Origin: Pseudovirgaria hyperparasitica
Taxonomy: Eukaryota > Ascomycota > Dothideomycetes > Acrospermales > Acrospermaceae
Length of the DNA stretch: 64,000 nt
Direction: 5' to 3'
NCBI RefSeq assembly: GCF_010093815.1
Contig: NW_022985561.1
Location: 4,045 to 68,044, forward strand
Part shown: positions 34,043 to 45,035 of the stretch, piece by piece
How the letters are laid out: every line of letters begins with the position of its first letter
Position numbering within the stretch: position 1 is the stretch's first letter
Notes under the pieces: model-generated
What the model was told of the DNA's origin: nothing
The model's input: only the letters and a program-made list of their open reading frames with translations
Databases searched by the model: none
Program-made: the position numbers and the translations under genes

Positions 34043-35897
34043 CTACACACTAGCAGCTGCTTCAAGAGCCTTTGCAACCACTTCTTCAAGATATGCAGTA
34101 CTCTCAACGCCAACGCTGATTCGCACCAAATGCTCCACGACACCAAACTTCGCCGCCCATTCAAGTTCGCGGTAATGAGCTAGCAACGTATACGGACAAG
34201 CCAGAGTGAAGTTCGTTCCCAGACTCGGGCCCTTTGCTACGTCCAGTGCATCGTGGAATGCTATGGCGGCTGCCGGCGAGACGAAGAGAATTGACAGCAG
34301 AAAGCCGTACCTCCCATCTGGGCGCCGTAACTCGTCGTACAGCGCCTTGGAAACGCTTTCTTTGGGGTAGAATACTTCAGAGACGGAGTCGTGCTGTTTA
34401 AGCTGTTGCACTATGATCTCAGCGTTCTGATTTGCGCACTCCACGCGCGAGGAGAAGTCGCGGCTGTTTTGTTCCATGACGAGAATGTCTAGCGGAAAGT
34501 ATGGCTCCTTTGGTTGTTTAATGAGGTGTCCATGTAGAGCCGTGTACCAGCGTGATTGCGGGTTAAGCGTTACAGAGCCGCCCATGACATTGCACGCGCC
34601 GCTGAACATTTTCGTGAGACTGGTACAGATAATATCGCAGTAGGGAAACAGTGAAGCGTTGATGGCAGTGACGACGGTATCATCAACTATCAAGACGAAA
34701 TCATGCTCGAGGGACAGTCTATGGAGCTCTTTAAGGTCTGGGGCAACGAGAAGGGGGTTCCCGGGGAATTCAGTATAGAGCGCGTCAATCGTAAGGCCAC
34801 GGTTCAAGTCCGCTATGAGTTTATCAAGGTCGGAGCTTGATGCGTGGCCATAGAGAGTACATTTGAAGTCGTGGATACGACTGAGCGTTTTGAAGGTGTC
34901 GACATATAGAAAGCTGTTTCGTCAACAGTAGGATGCATAAACGGGGAGCGGCTCACCCAAAGACCGCAACATGTCCAACTCGAAGTTTCTTCTCTTGCAT
35001 ACTGCGCACCCCAAGTGCGATGTTAGTAATGGCAGACATGCCAGTCGGGAACAATATAACATCCCTAGACAATACCTCAACCTGTTTAGTTGACATTTGT
35101 GATGCTATGCGTGATTGTAGCGCAGTGTAAGCGCAGCCCGCTTCTTTCAGAGGTAGCTTTGAGGGAAGCTCTCGACACGGCAGTTCAGGTTGAAGTTGGA
35201 ATGCATGTTGTAGCCAGTAGACTGCACATCGTGATGTGATGCCGAACCCGGTGTGTTGCCAGAAGGCTTTCGCTTCATCAATAGAGCCTTCCGCGTAGGT
35301 AACGGCGTATATATCGGAGGTCGGAACGATGTGATCGGTCTCAACATCTGCATCTCCAACAATATGAATGACCCCGGGAAATCTAATTCTCAAAATTGGG
35401 CCGTACTGTGAATCATTCCGGGACAAAAACTGATGGCACATGCGGGCAGCTGTCAAAGACGACAGTAGCAGCACTGATGAAGATACGGCCAAGGAATCTC
35501 CACTCACTACAGTCTGAGCATCTGACCAAGCGGAACCTGAATGAATTTGTATCGACGAAGAGGCAGCCTCTTCAAGTATTCGAGAGCCCAGCTGCAGAAC
35601 CACGCGTGGTATGAAAAATCGTGGATAGCCTGTTTTCAACTTAAGAAGAAGTTTTGGGTCACGCTCAGCCCAAGCTACTGTGTCAGCCCATCTAGGCAAG
35701 TGGACGCTGACACCCTGATTCGTGGTTAGAGCACGTAATATTTTAGGATGTAAGACAAACATAGATGTCACCATGCGGGAGTGCATCTCCAGCGCTGAGC
35801 CTTGAAATGTCCATGGCTCAGACAAATTTTCAACTCTTCTGACTGTTAGATGAGGGCGTTCCTCGATCGAGCTGCGGTAGAGTTGAAGTCGACGCAT
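34043..35897 (-). CDS. Cystathionine gamma-synthase-type PLP enzyme
   Basis: Two exons (35897-34957 and 34913-34043) with a 43-bp intron (GTGAGC...AACAG) encode 603 residues. The fungal cystathionine gamma-synthase pattern begins near residue 62 with GVSVHLPRWADTVAWAERDP and KTGYPRFFI. Then come HTGFGITSR, FPTGMSAI (phosphate-binding loop), the cofactor aspartate in VDDT, and the Schiff-base lysine in SLTKMFSGACNVMGGS. The C-terminal VRISVGVE carries the substrate-carboxylate arginine, so it looks catalytically intact. Such enzymes do gamma-replacement or elimination on O-acyl-homoserine or cysteine. Besides primary transsulfuration, relatives work in fungal metabolite pathways (for example LolC-type). 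The first about 60 residues are longer than usual, and a later Met (M42 or M46) could be the true start. Its location beside transposons and the P450/UstYa island suggests a specialised role, which is inference. Confidence 0.85.
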
Positions 35898-38800
35898 AGG
35901 AAGGGGCGATCTGGCTTCAAGTCAGCTACAGATGTCACCTTAGGCGTTTATAGTGCGCGCCATTACAACCTTTTGAAACTGGTAGCTGCTTATGCATGCA
36001 GCTGAACAAGCGCCGGCGAGGTGTTTTATGGAGCCGGGGAACTTCGAATGATCCACATAAATATAGGTTCACCTACAGGGAGGACTCGAACTAGAGATAT
36101 GAAGTATCACTGTGCGGATTATCTACCATGTGAGTAGACATGCTGTCCGAAAAAATAGTAGCCCTTGTGCAATGAATATCATCGGGTGGACATCGAGTTG
36201 TACCAAACGATGGCTTCTCGATATGATGACTGTAGTGGGTTGCTCATGTGCACGCAGCGAAAAGCCAGGGGGTCAAGTGTCGTAATAATCATGCGGCCTT
36301 TCCAAGTTCCCAATCGGATTTATCTTAGACTTTGTATCGGACTTCATATACGTCAGGTTAAGCGCCATGTTATGATCAACAATTTAACAAGACAGGCGTG
36401 GATAAAATAAGATGAAAATGAACTGCCTAAAACATGCATAATAAGATGTACAGGCTCTGAAGAAAATGAGCGGTCAGCAGCATCAGGTAATTACCTAATT
36501 ATTGGGAGTTCAGCCTCGGCGCTACTAGATCGGCTAAGTACCTCTAGATCCCACTTAAGCATCCGATTAGCCGATTTATTGTCACCGCAACTCCTCTCAC
36601 AATGTTTCCATCAATCTGGGCGCGAACAGGCAGGGGCACAACGAGCCTCGGATGAGTCCTGTTCCCGGTCCCAGATATTTATATCCATCAGAAACATCGT
36701 ATCATGTATGCAATTGCTGCCACATCATCGCACCGGTAACCGGTCTGGCGTAACGTACCATGTCACTCATCTGTGACGTGTTCAATAGTTGGAATACTGA
36801 AGGGAATTACCGATTGTCATTGCACCCACAGCATTCATCACATATAAGAGCGGCAACACCATCCCCAACTTTCCACTGGCAGTCTCCCCAACTCCAATTG
36901 GCACATTGCAAGGAGTGGCGTGAAACATCGTAATTTCTTCTTAGCAATGTGACATATCTACCATGAAGCCAACCCTAGGTACCTACCGTCTCTACTATAT
37001 GTCTCAACATTGATCCCGGCGTTGAGCTTTCTCGTATGCTCGTAATGGCCCTCTCAAAGGGTCACTCAGACCAAACAGTATTCAGGTGATCCACTTGAGC
37101 CCAGAAGCTCAGGCTGTTAACCTGAGGTCGATAGCGCAAAAAGCGATAACCCCGAGATCAGTAGATGTCAAAAGTATGAATACATTACTTCTAAAAGGAT
37201 GCTTATAACCTTAACCAACTGCTCCCCCTAAGCTCGCAATAGAGTAAAGCGACTCTCAAGGTATCCGATGATTCACTTTTCTTTGTTTTGCTAGTCTGTG
37301 ATCAGTCTAATAGGGTATAGGTCCTGGATACAATCTTCTTGCGAGTCTAGAGAGTGTGTCGCTAGAGCGTCTAGAACGTAGGGCTATTTACATGCGATTT
37401 GCCGTCTCGAAAGAAGGACTAGAAGTGCAATACAATGTGACAGCATTATGGTGCCATAGTTGATATGGGAGCAATGACTTCTTGGATGCGTTATTTTCAT
37501 CGATGTTTAGACCATGAATACACCAGACCACTGTCAGATCCCTGAACAACGCGAACACTCGCATTAGCCCACCTCGATCTCATGGAATGGTTATCTTCAG
37601 TTGTTAGGAAGTTGGTAACGTGAGGAAATTTGCTGTTTTGAGCCATCAAAAAATCTCCGTATCGCCCAAATGCGCCAACAGACAGCAACTAATAGCACGT
37701 CACAGGACTTTCCCTGCCCGTAGTAATCGGTTTGCTAACAGTGTAGATGTATGCTTGATCAGTAGGTTTCACGTATGAATGCCAAAGTACCACTTCACGG
37801 CAGATCAAGCGGAACCTTATTAAGAGCTCGATTTTAGAAGACGCAAATAACGTTTCAGGAAAACCATGCGAAAACAATGCCAGCACCACTAATCACAGTC
37901 ATAAGCATATGTTATGAGATAGATTACTGAGACGCATACTTGCCTATGCCCTATACTCAATGTCCCACGCCAAGGTAGAAAGACGCCCCGACCTGTAATT
38001 GACTTAAAACCAGAACGTCATCAAGGACAGAGTGGATTTAACTTGGTGGTTACAAGGGATACTAGGTATTCTACTGTAGTAATGGGTATCTTTAGGTCTC
38101 TATGCAGAGAAGCATGTTCTTCGACTGTTATAAGAGACCATTGTCATCGCGACTGGAGGTCAATAATACTTGACCTGAGCAACAGTTCAAGCTAACTCTC
38201 TACTTTGACTTCGCCCAAGGCAGTACACAACTTACCACCTTTCCCACGTGTTACAAAATAACCAAGGTGGTATTCAAAGTGTCTTGGGATAGAACTGATC
38301 AAGATCCGTTTCGAAAGAGCATCCTATACATCACTCTATACTCCCCAAATACCACTGTTATCTTCTTACGCGTCCGATCTCACAGTACTGCCGTATTGAG
38401 CATAGAGACAATGGTTAGTATTCGTTCGATCATACAAGAATTATAAATTCTTTATGACCTAACGGGAAGATGAGCAAGTCGGAGCTTCCCCGACACAAGA
38501 CGACATAACGAAATAGTCAGCTCTGGCATCGACTAACGGTTATAGAAAGATCATTAGAGGACTATTCATTTATGATAAACTCGAGAAAAGTAAGGAAGTA
38601 GGTCTAGAAAAAGGAATGTGGTTTGAAAAGCGAGTCAGGGGCTTGAGCTATTTATGGAAGATCTGGTGCGAAACGTGCGAAACGTACGAAACGTACGAAA
38701 TAATCCAGAATCTGTGAGACGACCAAAGGCGCGGACGGATTTGTTTTTTAAGATCATTGCGCGAGAAGATACGCCCGAAACATATGGGGCGAAATCGTCC

Positions 38801-40487
38801 ATAGAAAATCGAAGTTACTGCCACGGAGTGCATAGCTCCACTATAGCCCCCGGTCACGATCGATACCTTCCACGAAACATTAAGAGCCGCTTTTGGGCAT
38901 GGTATCGAGAATAGATCTCTTTTATGAAGGATTTATTTCTTTTCGATCTAGGATTGTAACCTAGATAGTAAGTCCAGGCGCTATTTGAGCGTTAAGTCGA
39001 AGTGAATTATATATTACAATGACTAGAGTGTCGACCCTGCTAACTTCCATCTTTTCACAAGGTAAACATAATATTGTCGGAGTCTCGACAAAGTTATTAA
39101 GCCACTACAACGAAAGACAATACTATAATGAACTTGGTATTACTCACATCCTTCATTAGCTCACTAGTAGCGTCATCCGTCCCAAACATCAACGGCAGAC
39201 TACTAGATCTCGGCGTTATGATGACCATGTAGACCCTAGCCTACGTATAGCATATCAAGATTACAAGAGCCCTCTAGGCAGATGTGGTCAAAGAGTTTGC
39301 CATGGTAAACTTGCGAAGTTTGAATATAAGGAAGTAGTATATCTTGAAGCGTGAGCGATGAGCTCTTTCTAAAATTGATACACGATCTTTCAGCGATAAT
39401 GATGGATGCCGAACGTTGCGCGTAAGGAACCTTATTGTCCATAATTTTACAGATATGACAATGGCATGTAAAGTGTTTCGGTCCAACGGAATGCCTCGGT
39501 TGATTTCAAAAATCCAAGTCTGCCCTCTGCTAGATCTTAGGGTATCACAATTCACTAGCATTATATACCATGCTGATAGAAAGCAAGAGATAAAGCTGTA
39601 GGTAGTAGCATCGACCGTGTCGAGCGACGCCGATGATGTTAGGAAGCGGCTCCAAGTGGGGCGCCGGGCTGTTCTATTTATACACTGGGCTGAGCTTATT
39701 GTCACAAGTTATCACCTTCTAGCCGATAGAAAGTGTTTTTGACGTGCATATTTGGCTATGTATATAGCGCGGCGTAAGCGCAAATAACCTGGTTGAAACC
39801 ATTCGAGAAATAGAGCACGAGGATCCCGTACGTCACTCGACACACAAGGTACAGCAGTATAGATCCAAATCGCATTTACATTTTGGACACTATTCCATTC
39901 TCTTTGCACGTTTTCCATCCACAGACAGCTCTACATCCGAACAGACCGCAGAGTCCATTCAGAAGGAACCAAGCCCAAGGCTATCATACATTAACGAATA
40001 GAAACTAGAAAGCGAGGTAATAACCTGCAGGGGGTTAAGCTGATTCAAAGATAAATAGTCGAATTGTTACCAGATAAGACCATTTGTGCGAATGATAGGC
40101 TTGCTGGGTATCCCGTAAAATTGTCCCCCCCCAAAAGAAGTGAAGTTGGCGGGTAGTAAAAAGCCGCTGGCGTAGACACACTAGTGTATCATTGTGCAGA
40201 TGTTCCGGCAGTGATAAAACGGTGGTGATCAGGAAACCTTAGGCCCGATCTGGTAGAAGAAGAGTACAGGCGGAGAGCACAATGGGGGAATTCAGCAACT
40301 ACCTGCAGCGGGCTGGATTGAAATCGTCATAAGAGCGAGAATCATAGCCAAGTGTGGCATATAGAACGTACGAATCGAGTCGATACGTTTTGGTTGAGAA
40401 GAGGAAATGAAAAGTCGTTGGGACATGGATGAGGAAGATGGCGGCACCAGATGACATCGGCGCGCTCTAGAATTTCAGTACCGTCAA
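35898..40487. other. 4.6-kb region without recognisable genes
   Basis: The PLP enzyme's promoter lies at the left edge. The rest has ordinary base composition without strong RIP. Open frames are short (up to about 143 codons near 39.3-39.7 kb, minus strand) and have no domain character, introns or start context. A 9-bp tandem repeat is at 38666-38701. Two tRNA-like folds (36.05-36.14 and 37.08-37.16 kb) failed on closer look. It may be decayed repeat or non-coding sequence at the boundary between the accessory island and the core genes. Confidence 0.45.
38666..38701. repeat. 9-bp tandem repeat, four copies
   Basis: GTGCGAAAC twice, then GTACGAAAC and GTACGAAAT, head to tail. Confidence 0.9.
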
Positions 40488-41036
40488 CTATACGGCAATA
40501 TCCTTCTCTTTTAACCCTCCAATACGATCCAGGTCAAGAGACTGGAACCGATCTTGTGTATCCCGCTGGTATGGCGGCAGATCTTCTTGTAAGGGCTCGA
40601 GACCGATACTTGTCTCGCCGACGCGGACGACGACAACCCTTCCGGATTGTCTCTTGCCTGATTCATCGAATTCTTCTGGAAAGGTGATGCGAATCTCGGG
40701 GACAGGGCTGTCTGGTGTGTTGAGGGATTTCTCCATCAATTGTTGCTTTTCGTTGTATATGAGCACGGAGTCGGGGCGTCCAGTCTCTGAAGTCGGCGTT
40801 GTGATTGTAAGGCCGCGGCTCGAGGCTGATGATCGTTTCTCGTTGTACATGGGAAGGGTTTCGGCTGCTTTTCTCGATCTGCGCAGGTGACGAAGCACAA
40901 ATAGCGCACCGACGGCAATAAGTGCGACAACGACAAGGCACATAAGCGCGATAAGAAGGCTGGAAATGGTTGGATTCATTCCGTCCTTTTGTTCTTGTTC
41001 GTCGTCGCGACGGAGGAGATGATGTAAGTTAATCAT
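40488..41036 (-). CDS. Single-pass membrane protein, function unknown
   Basis: One exon of 182 residues starting MINLHHLLRRDDEQEQK. A single strong transmembrane helix (about residues 27-51, SSLLIALMCLVVVALIAVGALFVL) is followed by basic residues (RHLRRSRK). A polar cytosolic-type tail then carries LPMYNEK, VLIYNEK and a proline motif LPPYQR near the end. This layout, a short N-terminus, one helix, and a tail with a PPxY-like motif, is common among uncharacterised filamentous-fungal proteins. PPxY motifs can recruit Rsp5-type ubiquitin ligases. The frame stays open upstream to 41231, but the ATG at 41036 directly before the compact protein was preferred because the upstream part is low-complexity leader. 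Confidence 0.65.
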   Translation of the reverse strand: MINLHHLLRRDDEQEQKDGMNPTISSLLIALMCLVVVALIAVGALFVLRHLRRSRKAAETLPMYNEKRSSASSRGLTITTPTSETGRPDSVLIYNEKQQLMEKSLNTPDSPVPEIRITFPEEFDESGKRQSGRVVVVRVGETSIGLEPLQEDLPPYQRDTQDRFQSLDLDRIGGLKEKDIAV

Positions 41037-44000
41037 GTTGATTGTTGAACGAAGGTAAAATTGTTTACGACGGTAGGTTCTGCGTAGAATGGTGATGCTT
41101 GCATGGACTGATGGATACCGATTGGTATTAGCGATTGAGACGAGTATGACGATACTACTGGAGGGCGACTGATTGTGCGGAGGCAAACAATGTTTCGAAA
41201 GCGCGAGTGTGGAGCCGGGGACAAAGCTCACCTTGCAGAGGATACACCGGACAGCGAGTGTGTCGTGAGAAAGAACGTGGGTTGAGTAGGTGTTTGTGTA
41301 GCGGACTGAGGAAAGAATGGATTGCTCGAAACGGCTGAAAGAGTGAAGCCGTGACTGCGATGGAAAGAAGGAGCGGAGGTACAGGAAGACGTGAAGATGC
41401 AGGGAAGCAAGTGCTGCGATGAGGCGATGCAGAAGAAGAGAAAAGGGAAGAGAGAGACGAGAAGAGAGAGGAGGAGAAGGGGAAACAGAGGGAGAGGGAG
41501 AGTGAATGTGAGGTTAGGGTGTTAGCTAGCGGGTTAGAGAGGCTTAGAGGCTTCCAAAGGGTCTCCAGGTGCGCAAATGGCACCGCACGGCCGGCTAAAA
41601 CGCTCATTTGGCGCTTCCACCGGCGCGCTCAGGCACCAAAACGCACCAAAACGCACCGTTTTTAGTCACCAGACCAATCACAGTCTTGTGCCTGGCCCGC
41701 CCTGCCCTAGCGCCCTGCAAGCGAAATTTGACGCCAAACCAAACAGAGATCCCCTCCTCATCGCTGTCTCGCTCACTCCAACACCAACTAGTCGCCAAAA
41801 GGAGAGCCGCGTTGAGACCGGTATAATGCGATATGTTGCTATACACCATGTCCTGTATCTGCTTGGCTGATCAGTATTATACCACCAGACCTACCTCTGT
41901 AGTGACCTATTGGAAGCTTGTTGTGCTGGGCAGTTAACAGAGTGCCCTCAGCCTTGGCATACCATCACACACATGGATGAGGTGCCCCATCTACACTTCC
42001 CGGTCTGCACGTCACATTGCGGAGCATCATAATCATCCGAAATACTCAGCATTCACCAATCTTCATCAAGGTTCCATGTATCGAAACGCGTCATCTAGGA
42101 CTCCACGGTCTATAAGAAACTACAAGTAAGGTGAACCCTGTGTTCTCGAAAGAAACGAAACCGAACTATACTCTACTAACCGTGCATACTGACTCTGTGT
42201 CTACGAATCAGTGACTGCGAAACCATGGCCAAATGACCGCAACACCACGACACCACTAACACACGTCCTGTCATAACGTGGAATCCATTTCCACTCACAG
42301 CCTTGAAGTGGCATTAACACAACACTGGCAGTTAGACGGCCTTCACTCGAATTTCTCACTCACCAGCTGGAAGTGGAACTACATACCGAGATGTTGACCG
42401 TATTGCGTTCCAAACGGTCCAAGTTCTCCCAAATTGTTGCACCGGAATCTAACTCGCGAAGGCTCCGCTTATGAATCAGAATATTAAGGTACCTGGACAT
42501 CTGTTATGTTCTGGATAGGTCTTCGAGTCGGTACTGACGAACACCTATTACACCAGCCAGGCTCTGAGCACTCAAGACTTTCCCAAACATGACCTTGTAT
42601 GATACGGCGAAAAGTTCCATGATATCCAGTTTAGGTGACGTACCGACAGACAATACAACCATTTCAACATTAATCAGAAGCCTCTTACTCAGCCTACCTA
42701 CCTCTCATATGGTTAAATTTGAGCTGACTAAGAGCTACGCCTGAATGGTCTCCTTGCGATCGCAACGCCGATAATCCTACTGTTGCTACTAACTCTAATT
42801 ATGTGCAGACAAGTCGACAGCTTATTACCAGCAGAGACAAAGTGTTGATATTCACGTGATATATCACACCCCTACTGAGTCAAGGACGGTATGGAAGCAC
42901 CTGCAAAAAGTAGTATCAGCGGGCGTGCATGCCAGTCTATAGCGAACAGTAACTCGGCTGTTTTCGTTCGACTGTACAAACTTGAACATGAAGAATGCCA
43001 GAAGCACGATCCACCAGCAAGATTGAGTACTACTGTGCTGACATGGCCCCGTACGAGAGCAAGCAACGTGAAAACCTTACGGGTGACCCATCTGTACCAA
43101 CTAGGTGTTGAAGATTGTGGCGCACAACGGAATGTGAGGCCGAAAAACAAGGCATCTATCTGGTGAGAGGGTGGCCTGTTGGCCGCACGACCAGGCTTGT
43201 GCGGCGACGCCCTAGCAAACTGTCTTGACATTTCCATTGTTCGTAACGTCAAACAGTCGTGTCCGAGGCTGTGCTCGCGATGGTACGAAGTGACAATCGT
43301 CTCGATTTGCGCGCTTCGAAATGCTATTGCTGGCCAAACCTGAGGAGCTGAGATAATAATAGTCGCAGTTCAGAACAATGAATGAATGAATGAATCATGG
43401 TAACGAGCGACTCCACAGGATTCGATGAACCAAAGGCTTGGTTTTCCTGACCGCCAGAGCAAGGGACTGTGGGAATTTTGGATATACCAGGAAATGCTTG
43501 TGTCTTTGTATACATTCAGGGTCGTTGACTAGCTGCAAGGCTCGCCGTCGCTGGCGTTTGAAGACAGTGGAGGGTTTGGAGGAGCTGTAATTAATAACTG
43601 GAATGAAGACTGCAACGGCGTTTTCTCCCCCAGAGTCCCCACATCGTCAACCCCGGACTTCCTTTTTTAAACCTCTTTCCTAGGTACTATACCAGTGCCA
43701 GCACCAGGCTGCCCAAGCCTATCGGCCTTGTCCCTGTCCTTGTCCTTGTCGGTACCCTTGTTTGCCGTCTAGGTGTGGTTTACAAAATCGATGAGTGACT
43801 GGATCCAGCTGTGCATTATGAGTATTTCTACATCCAACAGTCGCAACGCCGCACAGGAGCTCCAGCTACACCAAAGGATGTCGCAACGGCCGTTCTAGCG
43901 TGTTCGTGATACTGGTATCTGCTGTGAACAAGTCTTCTCTGCCCGGTCTTTCGCATATCTCGTGTGTTGCAGGGGCCACCAAACAAAGGCAAAGCAACAG

Positions 44001-45035
44001 GCACAGTAGAGCCGACCTGACAACCTGACAACGGCACCCAAGCACCAAGAAAGAAGTTATGATACCGTGGACCGTGATCTAGGTCTCCATAATATATGCG
44101 CTGACAACAAAGCCCTTTTTTAGAGTGATGTGGTTCAACTAACGTTACCTTAATTGTTGATTAGGTAGCCGTAGCCGTAGCCGTAGCCTGTTCTCCCGGC
44201 GCCGGTCTTGCCTGGCTCGCCCAACTATCACCTTCAGGGCTACCTACTTTGCTACTTTGCTACTTTGTTACTTGGACACAACCCTACGAACGATCCACGC
44301 CGTCGTCACTTCATCCATCCACCTCAACCTACCTAAGGTACTACCACCTCTCTCATACACAACAATCCTGTCGACTCTCGTCTCTTCGACTTTCTTGTTT
44401 ATACTTATACCTACAGCTCTCGCCTCACACTCGCACACACGCTCCCTCTCACACTCTCTCTCCGTCCGCTCAGCCTGCCCCGCTCAGTTGTCACACCGAA
44501 TTCCGCAATTATTTAGGCCACTGCGCCCTTGCGTCCCACACGACCTTTGGCCTCAGCAATCCACACGCTCGGTCCTTTCAGCGCATTCTGATGTGTTTCC
44601 TGGACACTGCGCGACTCTTCCGTTTGCAGCTCAGCAATGCACATTGCTGATATCCCTACACCTCGTTGAGATTGCGCGCTTCGCGACCTGCGCTCCCCAT
44701 ATCAGGCTTCAGCCCTCAGCTCGACTCGTTACCTTAGCTGTCCGCCTCGATCCCTTTGTATACATCTACTCTGTCCATCGGTCGTCCTATACTGTGCATG
44801 CTTGAGGCTGTCTACACCCCGCGATTTCAGAGCACGCAATTGTATGTTCTTCTTCACTTTCACGTGTCGCTTCAGTGCTGACATATAGCCTTCAGCTGCT
44901 ACATCATATCTCACCGGAAGTTCCCACGGCCCTGCTCAACACCGAATCTGTGCACCTTGAAGCACATAATAACACACATAGACACAGCCCCGAGCTATGG
45001 TCCCCGCTGAACTCGGTTCACGCTGTTCCGCTACC
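41037..45035. other. 4-kb intergenic region with pyrimidine-rich leaders and short repeats
   Basis: At 41400-41530 the minus strand is a CT-rich leader of the membrane-protein gene. At 41633-41662 three head-to-tail copies of GCACCAAAAC/GCACCGTTTT occur. At 43377-43396 there is a short (GAAT)n tract. At 44162-44188 there is a GTAGCC repeat, and at 44249-44275 a CTACTTTG repeat. From about 44.28 to 44.48 kb the plus strand is CT/AC-rich, typical of a fungal promoter and 5' leader for the Pumilio gene. Open frames there are low-complexity by-products. No gene was recognised between 41.9 and 44.2 kb. Confidence 0.45.

Noticed and set aside
36057-36140. tRNA-like sequence on the minus strand (GTTCGAGTCC box-B-like and TCTAC...GTAGA D-arm-like)
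   Set aside because: T-stem and anticodon stem do not pair and the acceptor stem pairs only in part. Not called as a tRNA.
37080-37165. tRNA-Asn-like anticodon arm (TCAGG-CTGTTAA-CCTGA) with a D-arm-like hairpin
   Set aside because: No T-arm or box B consensus and no acceptor stem. Probably chance.
39274-39705. 143-residue minus-strand frame
   Set aside because: Longest frame in the desert, but no recognisable domain, no start context and atypical composition.
44249-44805. Frames of 133 and 182 residues
   Set aside because: Low-complexity translation of the CT/AC-rich promoter and leader of the Pumilio gene.
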